NCBI GenBank assembly: GCA_902500825.1
Contig: CABVRX010000032.1
Coordinates: forward strand, 1-37,242
DNA: 37,242 nucleotides
From: an uncultured Nitrospira sp.
GTDB lineage: Bacteria > Nitrospirota > Nitrospiria > Nitrospirales > Nitrospiraceae
Direction: 5' to 3'
In this document: positions 26,081 through 34,055 of the stretch, piece by piece
Layout of the letters: every line of letters begins with the position of its first letter
How positions within the stretch are numbered: the first letter of the stretch is position 1
The notes under the pieces: model-generated
Told to the model about the DNA's origin: nothing
What the model saw: the letters and a program-made list of their open reading frames with translations, nothing else
The model's database searches: none
Translations under genes and position numbers: made by a program

Positions 26081-27184
26081 GTGTTGATTGAAAAACCGCG
26101 TATTCCGTTGCGGGATGTTCTCTTGTTCGGCCTCTGGCCGGGCTTCATCAAAAATTGGATCTATCGCCTGCGCGGCTACCGCATCGGAAGGAATGTCTCA
26201 ATCGGATGGGGTTCGGTCATCTGTGGAGATCGTGTCAGTATCGGCGATCATACATCGATCGGGTTTTTGACGGTCATACGCGGCAAAGAGATCGAAATCG
26301 GGGCCTACGTCCAAATTGGCTCGACGACTTTTTTGGACACTCCTTACCTGCAGATTGGTGAAGGTAGCAAAATCAATGAACAAGTGTTCGTCGGCGGCCT
26401 CCAGTTTCCGGATTCACGCTTTGTGCTTGGGCGCAACTGCCAGATCATGCAGATGTCCTTTATCAATCCGGCTCGGTCCATTGTCGTAGGGGACGATTCC
26501 GGGATCGGCGGCCACTGCCTGATCTTTGGCCATAACTCCTTTCTGAGCGCGTTCGAGGGCTATGCAGTCGATTTCGAACCGATCGAGATCGGCCACAGCG
26601 TCTCCCTCGCATGGGGCGTCTTCGTCCTTCCGAAGACCAAAATTGGAGACGGCGCCGTGGTCGGGGCTCGCTCCGTGGTGCAGGGGGCCATCCCTCCACG
26701 GTCGTTGGCTGTGGGGTTCCCGGCGCGAGTCATCAGCAAGGCCCCTGACTTTCCCAAGGATCTTTCAGATAAGGACAAGCTCGAGCTGTTCCGAAAAATC
26801 GTGGTTGAGATGATTCAATTCTTCAAGGACTCAGGTCTCCGTTGTGAGCAAGAGGGGCAACGGTATCGCGTATCGAAGCCGGCGGTCGGTTGGTGGAGAC
26901 AGGCCCGCAGTTCTTGGAGCTTGGAAGTCATCGACGGGGACGTGCGGGACGCCGTTCAGCATCCAACGTTCGGCTCCGTCGATGTCCTGCTGAGCCTGTG
27001 GGACATTTCCGACGACATTCGGCAGCGTTTGCAGACGCAAGGCGCTGTCTGGATCGAGATTGCGAAGAAAGCGCAATCTCGGGAGTCAAACGATTTGGGC
27101 GATGAAATCACACAGTTCCTCAAACGCTATGGCGTTCGGACTTTTCGAGTCTCTCCGCTTCCCGCGTCGCGTTTATCCGGCTGA
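26081..27184 (+). CDS. Left-handed beta-helix acyltransferase with C-terminal extension
   Basis: A 367-residue protein. Residues 25 to about 225 form hexapeptide repeats (IGRNVSIGWGSVI, VSIGDHTSIG, IEIGAYVQIGS, LVLPKTKIG-type turns, then VVGARSVVQGAIPPRSLAVGFPA), the left-handed parallel beta-helix of sugar O- and N-acyltransferases such as maltose O-acetyltransferase or QdtC. About 125 further residues form a separate helical and beta region (DKDKLELFRKIVVEMIQFF; VLLSLWDISDDIRQRL) unlike the usual short tail. It starts at a GTG 48 bases after the enoyl reductase, so it is the natural candidate to move the acyl group made on the ACP to a sugar. Donor and acceptor are inferred. Confidence 0.82.
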   Translation: MLIEKPRIPLRDVLLFGLWPGFIKNWIYRLRGYRIGRNVSIGWGSVICGDRVSIGDHTSIGFLTVIRGKEIEIGAYVQIGSTTFLDTPYLQIGEGSKINEQVFVGGLQFPDSRFVLGRNCQIMQMSFINPARSIVVGDDSGIGGHCLIFGHNSFLSAFEGYAVDFEPIEIGHSVSLAWGVFVLPKTKIGDGAVVGARSVVQGAIPPRSLAVGFPARVISKAPDFPKDLSDKDKLELFRKIVVEMIQFFKDSGLRCEQEGQRYRVSKPAVGWWRQARSSWSLEVIDGDVRDAVQHPTFGSVDVLLSLWDISDDIRQRLQTQGAVWIEIAKKAQSRESNDLGDEITQFLKRYGVRTFRVSPLPASRLSG

Positions 27185-27192
27185 CGACCATC

Positions 27193-28101
27193 GTGATTGT
27201 GACCGAGCTTGCTAAAACCGGAGTCTTTATCCCGGAGATCGGTCTCGGCACATGGGAGTACCATGCCGGGCCGCTGCCGTTGCGAAAGGGATTGGACGCC
27301 GGCGCCTTGTTCATCGACACGGCCGAGTCCTATGGGTCTGAATCCGTGGTCGGCAAAGCCGTTCGAGGTCTGCGAGATCGCGTGTTTCTCGCCACGAAAG
27401 TCTCGCCGCAGAATTTTCGACCTGCCGACCTGAGTCGGTCCGTCGAGGCGAGTTTGAAAAGGTTGGGCACGGATTTCGTGGACCTCCTCCAGCTACACGA
27501 GCCCAATTCCGCCATCCCGATCGACGAGACCATGGGGGCCGTCGTGAAATTGATCACGGCTGGAAAAGTGAAATTCGTCGGGGTCAGCAATTTCTCGGTC
27601 ACGCAGTTGTATGCCGCGCAGAAGGCGCTGGGAAGATTTCCGATCGTATCCAACCAGGTCCGCTACAACATTATCGATCGCACGATCGAGACGGAATTGC
27701 TGCCCTACTGTCGGGTCAATCATGTGACAGTCATCGCCTATTGTCCCCTGGCTCGCGGTTTGTCTCGCATCCGCGATTGTGATCCCACCGGGGCGATCGA
27801 CGAACTGTCGCGAGAAACGGGCAAATCTCCGGCTCAGATCGTCATCAATTGGTGCGTCTGTCAGGCCGGTGTCGTGGCTATTCCAAAAGGAAACTCGGTG
27901 GAACATATCCTGGACAACTGCGGCGCATCGGATTGGCGATTAAGCCAGGAACAGCTGGCTCTCCTCAACGAACGGGTTCAGCATCGCCGACGGAATCGTT
28001 TCGATCAGCTGGTCAGGCAATGGGTGCCTGGTCCGCTGCAATCCTTGGCCATCCAGACCCTGAATGCCATGCCGCCGGGGATACGCCGCCGGTTTCGGTA
28101 A
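27193..28101 (+). CDS. Aldo/keto reductase family oxidoreductase
   Basis: A 302-residue TIM-barrel oxidoreductase with the aldo/keto reductase tetrad: Asp42, Tyr47 (FIDTAESYG), Lys69 (ATKV) and His102 (LQLHEPN). The NADPH-binding C-terminal part includes AIPKGNSVEHILDN. The start is a GTG eight bases after the acyltransferase stop, so translation is probably coupled. In this setting it may reduce a keto sugar or a keto group on the acyl moiety. I cannot choose between these from sequence. Confidence 0.85.
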   Translation: MIVTELAKTGVFIPEIGLGTWEYHAGPLPLRKGLDAGALFIDTAESYGSESVVGKAVRGLRDRVFLATKVSPQNFRPADLSRSVEASLKRLGTDFVDLLQLHEPNSAIPIDETMGAVVKLITAGKVKFVGVSNFSVTQLYAAQKALGRFPIVSNQVRYNIIDRTIETELLPYCRVNHVTVIAYCPLARGLSRIRDCDPTGAIDELSRETGKSPAQIVINWCVCQAGVVAIPKGNSVEHILDNCGASDWRLSQEQLALLNERVQHRRRNRFDQLVRQWVPGPLQSLAIQTLNAMPPGIRRRFR

Positions 28102-28161
28102 GGGAGTAGAGTCCGTTCAATAATCAGTCGGACGTAGGGTGCATGTAGGGGACGTGATGAA

Positions 28162-30147
28162 ATGTGCGGCATAGCCGGCAGTCTTCATCTGTATGGTGGA
28201 TCGGCCGGTCAAGAACAGCTGCGTCGAATGATTGAGACCATCCGCTACCGAGGACCAGACGATATCGGGACCTACAGTCAAGGTCCGATCGGTCTCGCCC
28301 ATGCCCGGTTGAGCATCATTGATCTGGCCGGTGGACATCAACCGATGTCGATCACGCAGGATTCCCTCTGGATCACGTTTAACGGGGAGATCTTCAACTA
28401 CATCGAGCTACGCGACGAATTGATCGCGAAGGGACATCGCTTCACTTCAAGTTCGGATACAGAGGTGTTGCTCCACCTGTACCAGGAGGAGGGGGAGCGA
28501 TGTGTGGAACGGCTCAATGGGCAATGGGCCTTCGCCATCTGGGACGCTCCAAGGCGAAAGCTCTTTCTGTCGCGTGATCGTTTTGGGATCAGGCCTCTTT
28601 ACTATACTCAGGCGGACGGGGAGTTCCTGTTTGCCTCGGAGGTCAAGGCATTGCTGGCTTGTCCCCAGGTCGCTTGCGCGATCGATCTCCATGGGCTGGA
28701 CCAGATCTTCACGTTTTGGGTGACGGTACCGCCTCGAACTGCATTCCAGAACATTAGCCAATTACCTCCGGGACACTCCATGGTGATCGAGGAGGGCCAT
28801 GTCAGGATCGCACCCTATTGGACGCTCGATCTTGCCCCTCGCGTCGCGAATGGTCATACCACGGACACTCAACTGACCGAGGAGTTGCTCGAGCTGCTCC
28901 ATGATGCAACGAGGATTCGGCTGCGCTCTGATGTTCCCGTCGGCGCCTATCTGAGCGGCGGCATTGATTCCACTGTTATCGCCGCCTTGGCGAAACGGAA
29001 CGTCGGTGAACGGATCAGGACTTTTTCGGTCACGTTTGACGCCAGCGAGCTGGATGAAAGTCGGTTTCAGCACGAGGCCAGCTCGTTTCTCGGGACGTCG
29101 CACCACAACGTTCGCTGTCGCCATGAGGACATCGTCCGCATATTTTCCGAGGTGATTTGGCACACGGAGCAGCCGATCCTCCGCAGCGCGCCGGCGCCAC
29201 TCTATCTCTTATCGAAACTCGTGCGCGACAGCGGTTTTAAAGTGGTGCTGTCCGGTGAAGGCGCGGATGAGTTGTTCGGCGGCTATGACATTTTTAAGGA
29301 GACGAAGATCCGACAGTTCTGGGGGCGACGGCCGGACTCCTCTTGGCGCCCGCTCCTGTTAAAACGTCTGTATCCCTATCTGCCTGGTATCCAGCGTCAA
29401 TCGCTGGAGTACTTGAAGCACTTTTTCCACGTGACCCGGGAGGAGCTCAACGGGCTGTTCTTCTCCCATCTGCCTCGGTGGGAGGTCACGAAGAAAGCGA
29501 AGCAATTCTTCTCTGTATCGGCTCGAACAGAACTGGCTACGGCTGATGCGGTGACAGCTCTTCTCCGCGATCTGCCGACTTCCTATGCCACATGGCCTCC
29601 GTTTGCCAAGGCTGAGTTCCTCGAATCACGGTATCTGTTACCCGGTTATATCCTCTCATCCCAGGGAGATCGAGTCGCGATGGCGCATGGCGTGGAAGGG
29701 CGCTATCCGTTTCTCGATCATCGTGTGGCCGCCTTTGCCGCCAGGTTGCCGGCCAGGTTGAAGATGAAAGTCCTTGACCAGAAGCATCTTCTGAAGATGG
29801 CTGTAAAGGGATTGATACCGGAATCGATCAGGACGAGATCCAAACAGCCGTATCGGGCGCCGGACGGCGTCAGTTTCTTCAGAAATAATGACGAGTATGT
29901 CCAGGATCTTCTATCTCCGATAAGAATCAAACGGGACGGAGTTTTCGACCATCGAGCCACCGAAGCATTGGTGAAGAAGTTTCGTTCCGGTAACGAGACG
30001 AGCGTCAAGGACAATATGGCCCTGACCGGCATCTTGTCGACGACGGTCTTCCTTGACCGCTTCATGCGTGGCGTGGGCGTGGGAGGCTCAACGGCCTCGC
30101 CTCCTTCGGGCGCCCAACTATTGTCTCAATCGGAGAGTCGGCTATGA
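28162..30147 (+). CDS. Asparagine synthetase (glutamine-hydrolysing), AsnB family
   Basis: A 661-residue two-domain enzyme. MCGIAG keeps the N-terminal Cys2 nucleophile, followed by YRGPDD and NGEIFNY of the class II glutaminase. The synthetase half has the ATP-pyrophosphatase loop SGGIDS at 265-270 and SGEGADELFGGYD. It should release ammonia from glutamine and use it on an adenylated carboxylate. AsnB-like members in exopolysaccharide and exosortase loci (the XrtA-associated amidotransferase group, for example) are thought to amidate uronic acids or other acids, not aspartate. It lies upstream of an ACP, a NAD-synthetase-like enzyme and an AMP ligase. The true substrate is open. Confidence 0.87.
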   Translation: MCGIAGSLHLYGGSAGQEQLRRMIETIRYRGPDDIGTYSQGPIGLAHARLSIIDLAGGHQPMSITQDSLWITFNGEIFNYIELRDELIAKGHRFTSSSDTEVLLHLYQEEGERCVERLNGQWAFAIWDAPRRKLFLSRDRFGIRPLYYTQADGEFLFASEVKALLACPQVACAIDLHGLDQIFTFWVTVPPRTAFQNISQLPPGHSMVIEEGHVRIAPYWTLDLAPRVANGHTTDTQLTEELLELLHDATRIRLRSDVPVGAYLSGGIDSTVIAALAKRNVGERIRTFSVTFDASELDESRFQHEASSFLGTSHHNVRCRHEDIVRIFSEVIWHTEQPILRSAPAPLYLLSKLVRDSGFKVVLSGEGADELFGGYDIFKETKIRQFWGRRPDSSWRPLLLKRLYPYLPGIQRQSLEYLKHFFHVTREELNGLFFSHLPRWEVTKKAKQFFSVSARTELATADAVTALLRDLPTSYATWPPFAKAEFLESRYLLPGYILSSQGDRVAMAHGVEGRYPFLDHRVAAFAARLPARLKMKVLDQKHLLKMAVKGLIPESIRTRSKQPYRAPDGVSFFRNNDEYVQDLLSPIRIKRDGVFDHRATEALVKKFRSGNETSVKDNMALTGILSTTVFLDRFMRGVGVGGSTASPPSGAQLLSQSESRL

Positions 30148-30220
30148 GTTGATGAGAAGCGCGAGTTCGACGCCTTGTCGCGGTAGACAACGGAGAACGC
30201 TCAGGGGGGAGGACATCAGG

Positions 30221-30514
30221 ATGTTGCAGACAATCCGCAAGTTCGTCATCGACAACTATCTGTTCGGCGAAGAAGACAAATTGGGGAATGAGGACTCTTT
30301 TATGGAGACCGGCATCATCGATTCGACCGGCATCCTAGAATTGGTCAGATTTCTGGAGTCGACCTATGGGATCAAAGTGACCGATGAAGAACTTATTCCT
30401 GATAACCTGGATTCCGTGAACAAGATCGTCTCCTTCATTCACGCGAAGCAATCGGTATCGACACAAACAGACGGAGGAATCTCATTCCAGTCTGCGGGGA
30501 GGCTCCCCATATGA
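30221..30514 (+). CDS. Acyl carrier protein (second of two)
   Basis: A 97-residue carrier protein with the phosphopantetheine Ser35 in IIDSTGILEL and helix II/III residues typical of peptidyl/acyl carriers. The C-terminus has a Ser/Gln-rich tail of about 20 residues. The ATG at 30221 follows a strong GGGAGGA site; the longer frame open from 30053 overlaps the end of the AsnB gene and is not coding there. Its stop overlaps the next start (ATGA at 30511), tying it to the NAD-synthetase-like gene. The I-D-S-T form differs from the D-S-L of the first ACP, so the two probably serve different partners. Confidence 0.85.
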   Translation: MLQTIRKFVIDNYLFGEEDKLGNEDSFMETGIIDSTGILELVRFLESTYGIKVTDEELIPDNLDSVNKIVSFIHAKQSVSTQTDGGISFQSAGRLPI

Positions 30515-31485
30515 AAACGCAGCCCACGGTTTCGTCCGATTTGTTGCGCCTAGACCCGGTAGCCGAAACCGAGCGCATTACAAGCTGGATCCGCGAGACG
30601 GTCTTTCACAAACTCCGTCGAAAGGGAGCTGTGATCGGAGTCTCAGGGGGGATCGACAGCAGCGTCGTGGCTTTCCTCTGCGAGCGGGCTCTTGGGGACG
30701 ACCGCATCCAGCTTCTTTTCATGCCCGAGGCCGACTCTTCACCGAACAGTCTTCGGCTCGGCCGCATACTGGCCGATACGCTCAACGCCAAGTCGGTGCT
30801 GGAAGACATCAGCCCGATTCTCACCGGTGTCCGCTGCTACGAACGGCGGGATGACGCGATCCGGTTGGTCGTTCCGGAGTACGGATCTGGATATAAGAGT
30901 AAGATCGTGCTTCCAGGTCTCCTTGATGCCGGCCGTTACGCAATCTTTTCAGTCGTTGTTCAGTCTCCTGATGGGGAGACTAAAAAAGTCCGTCTTACGC
31001 CGGAAGCCTATCTGGGCATTGTTGCGGCTACGAATTTTAAGCAGAGGGTCAGGAAGATGATTGAATACTATTATGCGGACGTACTGCAGTATGCGGTAGC
31101 GGGCACGCCGAACCTCTTGGAGTATGATCAAGGCTTTTTTGTAAAGAACGGCGATGGCGCTGCCGACTTCAAGCCCATTGCGCACTTGTATAAGTCACAG
31201 GTTTATCAGCTTGCTGCCTATCTGGGCGTACCTGACGAAATCCAACGTCGTCCTCCCACCACCGATACATATACATTGGAGCAATCGCAGGAAGAATTTT
31301 ATTTTACGTTGCCGTACGAGCAGATGGACCTCTGCCTCTATGGGAAGGATCATGGTATTTCTGCGGCGGATCTCGCGCATGCAGAGGGTCTGACGGAAGA
31401 TCTGGTGGAGCGCGCATACCAGATGATTGAATCCAAAAGAAAGGTCGCGAAGTACCTCCACGCACAATCGATGACCATCGATTAG
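30511..31485 (+). CDS. NAD synthetase-like amide-forming enzyme
   Basis: A 324-residue ATP-pyrophosphatase with the PP-loop SGGIDSS at 45-51. Other conserved stretches are VVAATNFKQRVRKMIEYYYAD, EYDQGFFVKNGDGAADFKP and YKSQVYQLAAYLGVP, which follow the NadE pattern, as does a DTYTLEQSQEEFYF region. NAD synthetases adenylate a carboxylate and amidate it with ammonia. This subgroup sits in an ACP/AMP-ligase cluster with an AsnB enzyme nearby and, as I recall, recurs in polysaccharide loci. A role in amidating something other than nicotinate adenine dinucleotide is therefore plausible. It is coupled to the ACP by an ATGA overlap. Ordinary NadE function remains possible. Confidence 0.75.
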   Translation: MKTQPTVSSDLLRLDPVAETERITSWIRETVFHKLRRKGAVIGVSGGIDSSVVAFLCERALGDDRIQLLFMPEADSSPNSLRLGRILADTLNAKSVLEDISPILTGVRCYERRDDAIRLVVPEYGSGYKSKIVLPGLLDAGRYAIFSVVVQSPDGETKKVRLTPEAYLGIVAATNFKQRVRKMIEYYYADVLQYAVAGTPNLLEYDQGFFVKNGDGAADFKPIAHLYKSQVYQLAAYLGVPDEIQRRPPTTDTYTLEQSQEEFYFTLPYEQMDLCLYGKDHGISAADLAHAEGLTEDLVERAYQMIESKRKVAKYLHAQSMTID

Positions 31486-31524
31486 TCCGCAGCTTCCTTG
31501 TCTGCTTCTCAGTCGAGATCTATC

Positions 31525-33045
31525 ATGAACAGTGGGAACAACGTTGCGCATTACTTGCTTTCCGGTAAAGATCACGCTCGGACCGCGCTCAACTTCCTCC
31601 AAACAACGGTCTCCTATGGGATGCTTAGCGATCATGCCGGTCATGTTGCGGCCTATCTCCTTCGATGTGGCGCCAGACAAGGTGACCGTGTTCTCCTGGT
31701 GAGCGACAATTCGTTCTTTTGGGCGGCCTGTTATTTGGGCACGTTGCAAGCAGGGCTCGTCACGGTGCCCATCTCGTCCAATAGCTCGGCCGAAGACCTC
31801 GGCTCTATCCTCAGAACGACCGGCGCCAAGATCGTCTGCGTTCAAGCCTCGGTGGCGACCGCTCACTCGCGCGTTTTCTCGGGAACCCATCTGATTACCG
31901 ATCACAACATTCTTCCAATTGTGGAGGCAGTATCCCAGCAGAGCTTTGTTCGCCTCCACCTCGATCTGTTGCCGCTACCGAGCTATGCGTCGGTCGGCCC
32001 GAACGAGTTGGCGGCCTTGATGTTTACATCCGGTTCGACCGGCCGTCCGCATGGGGTGATGATGACCCACTCCAATATTGTCGCCAATACAGAATCAATC
32101 ATCTCCTTTCTTTCTCTGAGCGCCCAGGACCGCATGATGGCAATTCTGCCGTTTCACTATTGTTTCGGCGCCTCGCTCCTCCACACACACCTACGAGTTG
32201 GCGGTGAGATTGTCGTGGACAATCGATTCATGTATCCGGAAACCGTGCTCCAGCGAATGATTGAATCGAAATGCACGGGATTTGCCGGAGTGCCAAGCCA
32301 TTTCCAAATCCTCCTGAGAAATTCAAGCTTTAAGCGGAAGCGATTCCCTCATCTGAGGCATGTGCAGCAAGCCGGAGGACATTTGGCGCCGACCTTTGTT
32401 GAAGAGCTGAAGCAGTTGTTCCTGCCCGACACGAAGATCTACATCATGTATGGGCAGACGGAGGCTACGGCTCGACTTTCCTATCTGTCTCCCGATGTGC
32501 TGGAGACCAAGCACGGCTCCATCGGCAAGGGGATGCCGGGTGTGAAGTTGCGTGTCTTGGATGAGCAAGGGCGGGATGTGCGTCCGGGTGAAGTCGGGGA
32601 AATCGTTGCCGAAGGCGCTAATGTCGCGATGGGATACTGGCAGGAGCCGATAGAATCGGCGGCGGTGTTCCGTAACGGTTCCCTGTATACCGGTGACTTG
32701 GCTAGGGTTGATGAAGACGGATTCATTTATATCGTTGATCGGGTGAAGGACTTCTTGAAATGCCGCGGCGAAAAGGTCAGCTGCAGACAGATTGAAGAGA
32801 CATTACTAGAGTGTGATGAACTCATTGAAGCCGCTGTCGTCGGCATTCCTGATGAGGTGCTTGGTGAGGCGGTCAAGGCATTTGCTGTGCCTCGAAATAA
32901 GAATGTTGATGGTCTTGAAGAACGAGTGGCGTCTTTCTGTAAGGCCAAACTGGCCCTGCATCATGTGCCGAAACAAATTGTCGTCCTGCCATCCCTCCCC
33001 AAGAACAGCGCGGGGAAAGTCATGAAGACCGCGCTTAGGATCTGA
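31525..33045 (+). CDS. AMP-dependent acyl synthetase/ligase
   Basis: A 506-residue member of the acyl-CoA synthetase/adenylation-domain superfamily. The P-loop TSGSTGRP lies at 168-175, followed by MYGQTEATAR, YTGDLARVDEDG and the C-terminal catalytic Lys498 in SAGKVMK. It activates a carboxylic acid as the AMP ester and transfers it to CoA or to a carrier protein; an ACP lies two genes upstream. Related ligases are a regular part of exosortase-linked loci. I chose the ATG at 31525 over an in-frame TTG at 31498 that has no ribosome-binding site. The acid it activates is unknown. Confidence 0.86.
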   Translation: MNSGNNVAHYLLSGKDHARTALNFLQTTVSYGMLSDHAGHVAAYLLRCGARQGDRVLLVSDNSFFWAACYLGTLQAGLVTVPISSNSSAEDLGSILRTTGAKIVCVQASVATAHSRVFSGTHLITDHNILPIVEAVSQQSFVRLHLDLLPLPSYASVGPNELAALMFTSGSTGRPHGVMMTHSNIVANTESIISFLSLSAQDRMMAILPFHYCFGASLLHTHLRVGGEIVVDNRFMYPETVLQRMIESKCTGFAGVPSHFQILLRNSSFKRKRFPHLRHVQQAGGHLAPTFVEELKQLFLPDTKIYIMYGQTEATARLSYLSPDVLETKHGSIGKGMPGVKLRVLDEQGRDVRPGEVGEIVAEGANVAMGYWQEPIESAAVFRNGSLYTGDLARVDEDGFIYIVDRVKDFLKCRGEKVSCRQIEETLLECDELIEAAVVGIPDEVLGEAVKAFAVPRNKNVDGLEERVASFCKAKLALHHVPKQIVVLPSLPKNSAGKVMKTALRI

Positions 33046-33065
33046 TAGCCGGATTTCTTCATGTG

Positions 33066-34055
33066 ATGCCGCAGCAAGAAAGAGACATGCGGGGTATGGC
33101 ATCGCCGGAGACCATATATTCACGAACGGAGTGGAGCCCGTGGATGCGAGCGCCGTGGCTCGCGCGTTTCGGGCTCAGAGACGGCTGTTTCCTCTTTCTA
33201 GTAACGACATATATTGTTTGGTACTGGAGACCCTTGGCGCTTGTCTTCACCGGTTCCCTGTATGATGAACATTCCGATCACTATTCCCATATTTCCTTGA
33301 TTCCATTTCTTTGTCTGTACCTGCTGCACCTTCGTCGAACGGCGATCTTTGCCAGGGTGGAATGGAGTCCGTTCCTCGGATCGATTCTGATGGCAGTCGG
33401 AGGTGCGGTATCGCTAGGAACGAAAGACCCTATAAGCGGGACGCTCGACAGTTGCTCCCCTGCAATACTTTCTTTCGTGTTGATGTGCTGGGGCGCCTTT
33501 CTATTCTGCTATGGGATCCATGCCCTACGCACGGCTTTCTTTGGATTGAGTCTTATGGCCTTCATGGTCCCGTTTCCTTCTGTGGTCCTCGATGCCATCG
33601 TGGGCTTTCTGCAACGAAGTTCGGCGGAAGCGGCCGAAGTGCTGTTCTCTGCACTCGGCGTTCCTGTTTTTCGCGAGGGATTCGTGTTCAGCCTGTCGGA
33701 CTTCACGATTTATGTAGCAGAAGAATGTAGCGGCATCCGATCGGCTCTCGCGTTACTCATTACCAGTCTTGTAGCAGGCCACCTGTTTCTCAGATCCACT
33801 TGGGGGAAATTGGGACTTGTGTCAATCGTTGTTCCATTGGCGATCGTGAAGAATGCCGTGCGGATCGTCGGGTTGGCTCTGCTGGCCAACTATGTCAACC
33901 CCAGCTTCATTACGGATAGTGCTCTTCACCGGAATGGCGGTATTCCGATCTTTGCTTTGTCGCTCGTAGTGCTCTTTTCTGCTGTCTGGCTGCTGCGAAA
34001 GGTAGAACAGCGGTTTGGGTATCACCAACAAAATGAGTCTCATGCACAGGCCTAA
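33066..34055 (+). CDS. Exosortase (PEP-CTERM sorting transpeptidase-like)
   Basis: A 329-residue integral membrane protein with about eight helices and the exosortase catalytic triad: Cys221 in AEECSGIRS, Arg266 in NAVRIVG and His288 in LHRNGG. Exosortases recognise C-terminal PEP-CTERM signals on exported proteins, cleave them and are thought to attach the proteins to a cell-surface glycan. A PEP-CTERM protein is encoded at 36874. The start is uncertain: GTG 33063, ATG 33066 and ATG codons at 33087 and 33096 are all in frame, and none has a strong ribosome-binding site. The subtype cannot be assigned by eye. Confidence 0.9.
   Translation: MPQQERDMRGMASPETIYSRTEWSPWMRAPWLARFGLRDGCFLFLVTTYIVWYWRPLALVFTGSLYDEHSDHYSHISLIPFLCLYLLHLRRTAIFARVEWSPFLGSILMAVGGAVSLGTKDPISGTLDSCSPAILSFVLMCWGAFLFCYGIHALRTAFFGLSLMAFMVPFPSVVLDAIVGFLQRSSAEAAEVLFSALGVPVFREGFVFSLSDFTIYVAEECSGIRSALALLITSLVAGHLFLRSTWGKLGLVSIVVPLAIVKNAVRIVGLALLANYVNPSFITDSALHRNGGIPIFALSLVVLFSAVWLLRKVEQRFGYHQQNESHAQA

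Noticed and set aside
30053..30220. Longer version of the second ACP starting inside the AsnB gene
   Set aside because: The overlap is out of frame with AsnB and the GGGAGGA site sits just before the ATG at 30221.
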